From positions 39,049,385 through 39,109,384 of the forward strand of contig NC_088295.1 of assembly GCF_032854445.1 (NCBI RefSeq): a DNA stretch of 60,000 nt, read 5' to 3'. The position numbers and the translations under genes are program-made. The stretch's first letter is position 1; each line of letters opens with the position of its first letter. This DNA is from Liolophura sinensis. Lineage: Eukaryota > Mollusca > Polyplacophora > Chitonida > Chitonidae. This document shows, piece by piece, positions 43,601-55,600 of the stretch. The notes under the pieces were generated by a model. The model saw only the letters and a list, made by a program, of their open reading frames with translations. It was not told the origin of the DNA and searched no databases.

Positions 43601-46600
43601 CTTTGTATATGGAGAGCTCTGCAGTTTAAAAACGGATATTTCACGACACTCTAGATGCATAAAGGTACTTGGTAGTCACGTTTAATCTCCACAGTTTTCT
43701 CCCAAATTCCCATTTATCATACAATAATGATATTAAAACACTCAACCTGCTGCAAAGTGCATGTACTATAATTATAATGATTGAACTGTTGGTGGTACGT
43801 TGGTGATAGACTAACTGCTCAGCGAAGCATGAGCTTCTTTATTACATTTTTGAACTGCGCATTTTCTCCTGCGCAACTCCGTCAGTAACAACCACAACCA
43901 ACACAATGAATCCTTGGAGTCCTTGGGCGAAACTTTAGATCACTTACTGCACATGCAACAATGGAAAAGGCTTCAATTTGTACATGTAACAAAGGACATA
44001 GGCCACAATTTGTACTACATGTAGCAAGGACATAGGCTACAATTTGTACTACATGTAGCAAGGAGACAGGCTACAATTTGTACTACATGTAACAAGGACA
44101 CAGGCTACAATTTGTACTACATGTAGCAAAGACATAGGCTACAATTTGTACTACATGTAGCAAAAGACATAGGCTACAATTTGTACTACATGTAGCAAGG
44201 ACACAATTTGTTCTACATGTACATGTAGCAAAGGTAGAGTTCAGATTGTGAAAAGACAGCTTTAACCCCTCAGAAAAAATAAGTACGTCTCTGGTTTGAT
44301 TTTGTTTCAAATCAGAATTGTAACTGAAAGTTCACATCAAGCCAGAGCTTGTTTACAACTCAAAGTCTTCCGATCTCAATCATCAGTTTTGAAATAAGTA
44401 ATCTTTTCAAAAGACCTGATGTTTATTTTTCTATTTTCTTTCAGGTTTAAAGGATTTTTCATAAAACCTAAGAGAAGTCTTGCAAGATGAACAACAAGAC
44501 GACCATGTTACTCTCCATGCCAGCTCCAAACAGCCACAAAATAGAGGCGGGACTTATGTTCACCATGGCTGCAGTGGGCGGAGTTGGCAACCTGTTTATT
44601 GTTATGGCAATACTTTGCTGTCAAAAATTCCGCTCTTCAGTAACAGCTTTTCTGTGTCACCATTCCATGCTGGATTTCCTAAAGGCTATTTACTGTGTTC
44701 CTTTTGGTTACAGTCTCCTTCATGGCCGAGAGCCCAACCACTGTAATCTGATTGGAGCGTCTTACATCGTCATAGTAACCACTTCTGCTTACAATCTGTT
44801 GGGGCTGATTGTCAATGAAGAATATCAGCTGACGGATTATGGTCCAAAACGCCAAAGTAATTATTGCTGCGTTTTGTTTGGAGTTTTCATGATTTGGTTT
44901 TCTAGTGTGCTCCTTAACCTTGGTGTTGCATTTATTCCAGGAAATCCTGAATATAATTATGATATTGGAAATTGCATTTTCACATATGGAATTCCTAACA
45001 ATTTCGTTTTACATGTCTTGTGGATGGTACTTATGACGGCAGCCATATTGTTGGCGTATTTGTGCTCGTTCATACTCTACCGGAAAATAGTCCGCAGGTC
45101 TCGTGGCCACAAGTGGGCCTACATACATCGCTCAGTTTCAAGGGAGATAAATTCAACATCTGGTTCCACTGAAAGTATCAATAATGCAGATTCTGATGAT
45201 GATGTGCTTCAGCCTAGAAAATGTTATGCTCACCTCCATTTGCGAAGAGTTATTATAATGGCCTCTCTAATCACAGCATTTGTGGTTTTCTGGTATCCTG
45301 TTTTTATTCTCACACTGGCAGATCCCAAGTATCGAGGGCCTAAAAAACTCTATCAAGCTTTAACAATCTTGGCCTGGAGCCAGCCAGTGATTACACCAGT
45401 TTTCTCTATTCTTATTCTTCACGACATTGGTTGCATTCACCACATGTCACGTGATGTATATGTAAATGAAATCCCACTGCACACCACCAATGACACGATA
45501 GAACAACCTACTGGCCATCTGACATTTTCATGGAACGCTGCGGATAACGTGATATTTAACGAGCACTTTGTTTCGGAAAATCAGCCAAATATTGTACTCC
45601 CGCCTCGCCTAGCAACCGCAGAAAACAGCTCCCTTGGGACACCAACTTCATCAATGACTGGACGGAGGCCATCGTCTTTAGACTACAGACCCAGCACAGC
45701 AAGCATTAACTAACCTGACAAGCCTGTCTTGTGCCTATCGTCGTTAGCGGTTGACAAAGAAAACATTAAAGTTTAAATGATGGATAACAGTTACATGCAC
45801 CTTACCGTAAACATGCTGATAAATACTGCTCTTAGAACACATACTTCCAAAAGGCCTCTAATTCAACTTACTTTATGTAGCTACAAGCCAGTCATATGAA
45901 GAACAAATGCTAATTTTTCAGCTAACATGTACAAACAGCACCGAACAAGTATGATATACAAATCCCACTCTAAGCAGGATTGTGATACAAGTCATCCCAG
46001 TTTGATTTATATTAATAGACTGTTCTTACTATACCAGCACTCTGCTTTATTGCAATTCTAATACTTTTGTATAGATGTCAATTTCTCCATAATAAAACAA
46101 CTGTTGAATGCTTGATCAATGTTTTCACTTAAAAAAGTTTTTCTCTAAGGTATTTGCTGGATTACAATAGTGAGTTGTGTTTTTAAGAAAAAATGGATTT
46201 TTGTTAAATCTGCATATATCTTACTGTAATAGGCTTGTCCCTTCTTCAGCTATACGGAGGTTAGAAGCTGGGAAGTTTTACATTTAAAGAGGCTACACCA
46301 AAGATTTTTGACAAAAAATTCAAATTTTTTAATCAAACCATATTTACAAAGAATAGCTCAAATGACTGGTTCTCAGTATATATCAGACTTGTACCTGAAC
46401 TATTTAGAGTGTTAAAATGATTCTAAAGTTTGAAAAAGCTATAATGCCATCTGTTTTTGGGAACTTTATTACCAATTTTGAACGGTAACACGTGCATAGA
46501 CAAGGCTGATATTTTGTGAAATGTAATTATTTGGGTCATTCTAAAAATAATAGCAAAATTTCATTTGGATTTGCACTGATAAGATTTTTGTCAAAAATCC

Positions 46601-49600
46601 CCGGTTTAAGCTCTTCAGTATCTAAATTGCTCTGTCTATATTGTTTATGTTTTAAAGTTAAACTGAATAAAACATGTCAATTCCTACTCAAGCTATTGAT
46701 TTCAACTAACATATTATCAAAACGAACCATTGTTCGCAACTGGGTCATGAATATCTACATCTTGATTAAGTGGCATGAAAGAAGATAAAGTATTGCACTA
46801 CGGCAGCTCCAACAAATGACATAAGGTAATACATGATCAAGTAATTTGTTAGAGTTGTCACAGTGCTTTACTTATTTATTTGATTGGTGTTTCATGCCAT
46901 ACTCAAGAATATTTCACAATTATATGACAGTGGCCAGCATTATTGTGGGAAGACACCGGGCAGAGCCCCAGGAAGTCCACTACCATTGGCAGGTAGCTGG
47001 CAGACCTTTCTATGTACGAGGAAACATAAGAAGATAACAACACTCACATAAAGGTTCTCCACGATTATGTACAGGACAAGAAGTTTCATTCTTGTTATTA
47101 ACTTACCTGTTCAAATCCTCCCAGTAACTCGGTGGTGTCCATCCCACTGTTCATCGCCAGAATGTGCAGGGTTGTGCCGGTCAGTTGGGACAGAAGCATC
47201 ACCAGGCTGGTCTTGCCACTGGATTGACGCCCCACCTGAAACACAAGCACTGGTCAAATACAAGTTTCAACATTCAGGATATGCCATTTAATTTGATTGT
47301 TTGTGTTTAAAACTGAACAAGAATATTTCATTTCATTTCATTTCTATAATAATCCCACGAATAACTTATAAAAGTCTTCCGGCCATGCTCATCTAACAAA
47401 AGTTAATGTGGTAAATCTTATTGGTTAAGTATCACAGATATTAGCTCTGTAGGGCTGTGATTGCGTATGCTATCTTGTCTTGTATCAGCCTTGTCTTGTT
47501 TCATAAGCTTTCCTTGAAAACCTCTGTACTTCCCTTGCTGGATTCAGCATACTACTGCAGAGCACCAAATAATTTGTCTGTCCGTAGTCACAGTCGTCTC
47601 AGCTATCAATTCCAGGTAGGTGTCCCCATGTGTCATCACTAGTAAATCCACACAAGCATGAAATTAACTGGATAAATTCGAACTCCAACCACCATGTTTG
47701 AATGCATACTCCGCACAGCCCATACAAGGGAGATAACTACTGACACATTTTGTACTTGTTTAATCTTTTCTTCAATTTTGTTTAATTTATTTGCAAAATA
47801 TTTTTAGTGATCAATGTTGACTATGGCTCCCTCTAAGTCATTACTGGTGAGACTGATCCTAAACAATTAGCCAGAATGCGTCTCACAAGGTCTAACATGG
47901 AGGTTGGTGTTTTCACTTTAGTTTCATGCTTGTGTGGGTTTACTAGCGATAATACATGGGAACACCTACCTTGAATTGATAGCTGAGGCGACTGTGACTA
48001 CGGACAGACACATTATTTGGTGCCCTGCAGTCGTATACTTAATCCAGCAAGGGAAGTACAGAGGGAAGAAGACAGGGCTATGATTGCATATACTATAGTA
48101 TACACAATCACAGCCCTACAGAGCTACACTGATATACAATTTTATGTGTTTATGGGGCACTTTACACCAGTTGTCCGGCGAGGATACCCCATAAACTGAA
48201 CTAAAAGCAAAGGAGAAATTTTAAAGAACAAGAATATTAAATTAAAATAAAATCATATGAAGTGAAATTACATATGTCTTACCAGAATTGCCATCCACTT
48301 CATCTCTACACACTTCATCAATGATTCAAGGGGAGCCAAAGTGTGATGTAACAGAAACAAAGGAGACTTCCTTTGATTGGATGCAGGCTGCTGATGCCAC
48401 TGTCTCGGGAGAAATGATTGGTTAACTTGAATATGGTAAGGAGAGATCTTTACAGCTCCACCTGGAGAGTAAGGAGCAGGTAACTCCGCACAAGTTGCTT
48501 GATAGAGTTGTAGAACCTGAAAGACAGTAACAAACTTGGAGCGTAAATCATGAGAGAAAAGGATTAAGGGATACTATGCCCGTAAATTTAAGTAACATCA
48601 ATCACAACTGGCACTGTTTCAAATCAGACAAGTCAAGGTATTTTCAGGTTAAGCTCAACCTCTTCCAATCTCAATCATCATTTTAGAAACACATGCCAGG
48701 AGATGGTAAAACTGCACACAGTTGAATAACATCTACAGTTTAAATGAGAATGGTTTTTACATGTTTAGAGCATGTGCAGAAAATTCTGTTCTGTGCTTAC
48801 CTTAGCTTTGTCTGCATCTGTTCTCATCCTGTCCCCGTACAGTAAATTCACAAACTGGCCAATGTCTAATGCCACAGGAACCTTCATGAAACAACCACAA
48901 ATGAAGGTTAATAATTTTTACATTGAATCTTCAGCTAATGGACAACAACACATGCTTTAAATGTCATTTATGCATCTAATTTGACATGTGAAAATACACC
49001 ACATGGGTAGATAATTGTTGGTTAGTCAGCCAACTTTACAAGAAATGTTGAATGATCTGGTGGAAATGTGTACAAATACACAACCACAGGGATAAATCCA
49101 CTTCTTGGTACAACACACTCAAAAGCAACAAGATGACTAATTTTCGTCAAGAGAAAGATGAGCGATTAACTAACCTGTGTTACTTTGTTTTTCTACGATG
49201 TATACCACATGCACATGCAAACAGAGAAAATGAACTGAACATGAGCTGACCTATGACATTTACGACCCCTACCTGATCATGTACCAGGAGATCACACCAC
49301 CTGAAGATGTCCCGCAGGTTGAACTCCCATGGTGCACCTCTCTGACCCCAATTACCTTCAACCATTACATTCTGATTCAGCTGGGGAAGATATGCAAAAT
49401 TATTTATTTGATTTACATATCACTAAATATTTCCAATTTGGTTTTTACTTGTGTACATTCAACTACTGAAGTTTTCAAAAATCTGTAAAAACCTTTCAGT
49501 TCTGATACACTCGCTTGTAGAAAATAAAACCTGAATTCCATTAAAGGGGCTTGCATTAGTAAAGTACAAAGTTACGTTAATTCTGACAGACTTATTTTTT

Positions 49601-52600
49601 TTTTATCACACAAGAGTCAAACAAGACATAAAGCAACACCTTTACCTAGTTAATAAATGAGAGTTTACTCCACATCAGCAATATCAGTCAGGTTGTAACA
49701 ATGTTTCTAAATAAGCAATCAGCATTAAAACATACCTGAGAGTTAAATTCCACCATTTGAGAGAGAAGATGGTGAGGAATCATGGGATACATAGTTGAGG
49801 TGATGAAGAGAAGGTCAGTCCTGCTGAGCGGTTCTATATACACCTATAACATCAAGTACAGAGATATTTTACCAAATATATCAAATACATCAATAAATCT
49901 GAAGAAAGGACTATCTAACAGCAAACGAATTAAACTGTAAGTAACTTACAGACTAATTCATTGGTTGATATTCTCTAAACTCTCTAATACTTAAGAGTTT
50001 TTTTCATATGTGATGCAAGTCAGTTTTATAGGTGTCGGAAACCAGTGCCCAAAATAAGCCACTGACCTGTTGCAAATTACACATGGACTTTTCCACATGT
50101 GAAATGTTCAGCACAGTTTTCACTGTGTGATTTCCAGTGTCTTTTTAATAAAACAAATATTTTCTTCTTTATAACAAACAGTAAAGTATAAAAATTTGCA
50201 ATATAAAATTATTTCATTTTGCATATCTGCATGTAATTATCCATAGCCAGATACCTGTGTGAATCTGTTCAGAAAAGAACGAGGGAGACCCTTCCTGCCT
50301 CCACCCTGAACCAGCGGATTCTGACAGGCAAATATCCTTGTTTTCTCGTGCTGGATGCGGAATGTTCTCCCAAGCTCCGGGATGTACACCTCAGCCCTGT
50401 GATCCAGGCAGGCATTGAGGCCCTCCAGTACAGACTGGGATGCCAAGTTTAACTGAGAAACAAAGAAAGAATCACATAAGAAAAACACAATGAAGAATGA
50501 ATATACTGCAGAACACTGCTAACATACGACTCAAAGGAGATTTCTGGTTAAAAAAATCAATCACTGTAAATGTAATTGAAATTGTGCGGTTATTTTAGAA
50601 CAGACAAAATAATTACCATTCATAAAATATCAACCTTGTCAGTACCTAGCACTATGAATAGTACAGGTACAAGTCTGCTAATTATTGAAAGACAATAATT
50701 TAAGGTATTCTTGGTAAATACAGGAAATTTGACTTGATTAGCAAATATGGATTTTTTGCTAAAAATCTCCAGAATAGCCTCTTTAACAAAATTCAAATCT
50801 AAGATGAAGCACTCCCAGACTCAAAATTATGATGCTGATAAGTAGGTGACTGACCTCGTCCAAGACCACCCAGTGACCTTCCTTCAGTGCCCTTAGCAAG
50901 GGCCCATCCCTCCAGGCAAACACTCCCCCTTCTGCACCCTCAACTGGCAAGTCAGCCCCAAACAAGTCTGTCACATCCTGTACATTGGAAATAATTCTAT
51001 CTTCACGTTTTGTTCCAGTAACAAGTCCTCTTATTTTGCATATCAAATATTTCATGGTCAGAACTGCATCACTGCTAACAAATAAGTACTTAAACTGATG
51101 CTCTTCGGAACATCTTCCACCCAGCTATGCATAACATTGCACTCTTCTTCATCAAATTCCAAAATTGTTCACTTTGTTCTCAGATTTATTTCTTATGAAC
51201 CCCTTGAGAATTTTTCACCTATATGCTGGTGGTCAGATTTTCGGGGGAGAGAATTGGAGGCAGGACTGCCTGGTGTAAACCACTGACTTTCCATTGGTGG
51301 GAGACAACCATGGAGGCAGGACTGCCTGGTGTAAACCACTGACTTTTCATTGGTGGAAGACAACCATGAAGGCAGGACTGCCTGGTGTAAACCACTGACT
51401 TTCCATTGGTGGAAGACAACTATGGAGGCAGGACTGCCTGGTGTAAACCACTGACTTTCCATTGGTGGAAGACAAATATGGAGGCAGGACTGCCTGGTGT
51501 AACCCACTGACTTTCCATTGGTGGAAGACAACCATGGAGGCAGGACAGCCTGGTGTAAACCACTGACTTTCGACAAGTTGCTGACCAACTTTCCCACAAA
51601 TGCAGATTTGCACACCACATTGGTGAAAGACAACTGGTCTGCAACGACCGTTAGACAGCGCAAGTGCTCGTATGGGAGTCGCCAAAATCCAACAAACAGT
51701 GACAGTGTGGCAAAACGCTCAAATTATGATACAAACATATCAGAAGCAAGAGTTCTGGTGAACACAACATACAGCTCAACAAATGCATTTGTTTGAAATG
51801 TATAAAATACCAGCAGCATTGTGGTGAGTATAATTAACCCCTGAGGGGAATGTTCATGGGTGTTGATGATAGGTATGTGGTTACCATGACAACCGCGCAA
51901 GTCAATAAATGTGTCCATCACAAATGAAAACTTTATGCAAAAAACAGTTGGAGTTGTAGCCCGGAAACAAAATCCGCTCAATTTATATAGTATATATAAG
52001 GAAAATGGCTATCTGGTTACCATGACCACCACGAAAATGGACAAATGTGAGCCACAACACATTGCCATCTTTGTGTCTATGTATCGACCAAAAATTAAAA
52101 CTCTGTGGAAAACTGTTGGAGTTATAGCCTGGAAACAAATACAGGCCACCAGACGGACAAAACTGATATGAGATAATACGCTCAACCCAATGGCAGGGGT
52201 GCATAAAAAGGTTAAAACACATACCGTTTGTTCGGAAAGATTGATGCGGATAAGCTGTCTTCCAGAGGCCATAGCTAGAGCTGTAACCAGGCTGGTTTTC
52301 CCCACTCCAGGGGAGCCTTCCAGGAGGAGTGGACGGGGCAGCTGTAAAGCCCTCAGTACCCTCTGTCCATTCACACAGGGTGTTGGCGCTAGCAAGGTGA
52401 AGTGGATCTCGGCCTCACAACATACATCACCTGCCACAATAACAACAAGAAGTTAATTTATTTATTTCACAGTATTTTTTTTAGCTTAACTGCGTATCAT
52501 TTCTTTTTAGTTATAAACCAGAGAGCAATCTGGTTTTGTAACAGCCAGATTTTGGATCAGTACTCAGAGATAAAGTAAAATGTGCAAATAGATTAAAAGT

Positions 52601-55600
52601 TCTTATCGGCACTCCTTTAAAATATTTCACAAATGTTTCGTACAAACTGCTTCCATATTACACCTTAACAAATATGACAGAATCATGGCAAGAAAATGAA
52701 AAATGGAAGAATAAATCTTTCCCACTTAAGAGTTGTCAACAGTCTGAGAAATGTGTACGACAATTTATCTGGACAAGGGTCTCTTGTATAGTAAGCAGAC
52801 TTGAATCTTAATATCAAGTCCCCATTGACAACAAATGGAAGTGTAAAACAAACTGAAGTTAAACCAAGCATTAAAACTTCATCAACTTTTGATCAACCAG
52901 GTTGATAGGAACATACTGCTCCATTAGTTTGGTGTTTGATGTTCAATCTTAAATAATGCATAGAAAAACTATTTCAACATTCCACTGAAATGTGAAAAGA
53001 TGGCAGCACCTGATTACCCTAAATCTTAAACCTTTTAATCACCTCTGCAACCAATATTTTGAAACATTTTGAGAGAACTAAGGGGTGTTGAGGAATAATT
53101 TGCACAGTTTTATGAAGCTTGAATCTTTGATGACACTAAAATAATCATTTTAACATCATTTTCAAACTAACTGTATACATCAATTCCACTGAAAAAACAT
53201 ACTTCAGTGGTTGAAAAGGTTGAAGATTTACAGTGTCTACAAACCTTTAGGAATGGAAAATGGTGGTATGGAGAAGGAAAATTCATCAGATTGCACGGCG
53301 TTGTTGTTGGGCAGGGTTGACTTGTCCAGTAGTCCCAGTGATGCTGTGTCAAACTCCAGACCAGTCAGTAGGTTCACCTGATCAATCAGATATCCCAGGC
53401 ATCTCTGTCGGGCTGACTCAAGAGCTTGCGCGCTACCTCTGTTAGTGACACCTGGTGAGGAAAAATGGACATCAATCAGATTTGTATTTTTCATTGATCT
53501 GAGGCCACACCAACTTCAAGTCTTGCGGGTGAGTTGACTTGTGTCAAATATAAAGCTCCTTACTGGCTACATCTAGAAAAAAAATAAAATTGGACTTTAA
53601 GTAACAGCTTTAGTTAGTTTCTGTGGGTAAAACTGACCTGATCCCAAACCATCAAGAAAGACCAAACACGCTCCATGGATATATGTCACAGCTGATTCCA
53701 GGTGGCCTCGTGCTGCTCTGGTTACCATGGTGTCACTCTCGGCCTGTGTCTCTCCACACTCATTCATGAAATTCACCCAGGACAGGTAATCACGGATGCT
53801 CACTGTACACCTGTGATCATGAAAAATACAGCAACATTAAAATTGAGCAATTTTCTGAAAAGTGTCATTTGTTTTACATGCATGTGTTTCACCTTGAAAG
53901 TTTGTTCTTTATCTTTGTCCATTTGAGCTTAATTTGAGCTGAAAATGTCCAACTGAAGTACAAAAACTTGGCTTTACATCTATATATTCAGTAGAAATTA
54001 CACATACAAGGTAAATGCCTGCAATAGAAACCAAAAAACTAACTAATCAAGAAAACTCCAAAAGTCAATCAATTCTCATGGTTTTTGAAGCAAAGCTTCA
54101 GGATAAATTTGCCAAAGATTTGTGCATTAGTTCTGGAGACAGCGTAGGGAAAAAATCACAGCAGGCGATTTAAGAATTTAAGGACAATGAAGCGGTCTTA
54201 GACTTAAGCCAATCTTAACTTTCAAACTGTTACCAACCATAAAATTGTAAGTTCCCTGAGAAATTTTTGTTTTAATACTTTTAATACTCAACTGCACTCC
54301 CCACTCAAACACTTAAATCAAACACAACACAATATCGCAAATGGGTGGTACAAAGAACTACAAATGACTACCTTTTGCCGAAGTCTTTGCTGGTGAACCA
54401 GTTGACAAACTGTACCATGGCCCTGCCTATGCCTGTGGTACAGTCCTCCTGATTGCCCAGCTGTAGCCCTATATGCAGGTTGTGCTCTATGATAGAGATC
54501 AGGTCCTCTCTCCCACTAACTTGGGGACACCACAGCTCTGTGAACCGGTTCCTCAGTGCAGGGGACAGCTGGTGATACAGAGAGAGAGGAAGGGGTACAG
54601 ATAAGAAACAATACATATATCATCAAGGCAATACATGTATCAACAAGACAACACATGTATCAACAAGACAATATATGTATCATCAAGACAATACATGTAT
54701 CATCAAGACAATATGTGTATCATCAAGGCAATACATGTATCATCAAGGCAATACGTGTATCATCAAGGCAATACATGTATCATCAAGGCAATACATGTAT
54801 CAACAAGACAACACATGTATCAACAAGACAATACATGTATCATCAAGACAATACAAGTATCATCAAGGCAATATGTGTATCATCAAGGCAATACATGTAT
54901 CATCAAGGCAATACATGTATCATCAAGGCAATACGTGTATCATCAAGGCAATACATGTATCATCAAGGCAATACATGTATCAACAAGACAAAACATGTAT
55001 CAGCAAGACAACACATGTATCATCGAGACAATACATGTATCATCAAGACAATACAAGTATCATCAAGGCAATACATGTATCATGAAGACAATACAAGTAT
55101 CATCAAGACATTTCATTTTTGTAACTACTGTATTTCACCTTAAGTTTGGCAGGTAGAAATCCACTTTCACAACATATAAAAGACTTGAAATGACACTTTT
55201 AATAACAACATTTCACATTTTTCTTGTAAGCAATTCAATAAACTTCACACACAAACTTAAAGGTGGATGAATCAATCAGCATGTGTAATCTGAAAAAAGC
55301 TAAACTTTTGGTGAAATACGGTAACTGATCTGCTGGGGGAAATAAAAGTCTTAGTATTATCAGAAGTCCATTACCCAGAAGTATGCAAATCCTCTTTGGC
55401 CTTCCTCCACAGCACTTGACACTTGTCTTTGATCTCTCACATATTATGTGACGTGTGTGCAGCCATGCATTTTTTCCTCTTTCCACTGTACAGTAAACAT
55501 TTGTGAAATGGCTAATACATGGTGGGAAAAATGTTTCAAACGTGGTTGTGTTGAAATACTTTTAAAAAATTACTACAACGGACAGTTTCATAAAAGGACA

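Noticed and set aside
51193-51685. Minus-strand frames of up to 156 codons resembling a repeat protein
   Set aside because: They come from the 56-bp minisatellite inside an intron and lack splice or start context.
54556-55156. Three overlapping open frames of 136-195 codons
   Set aside because: They are translations of the 20-bp minisatellite, open in all three frames because the unit lacks stops.
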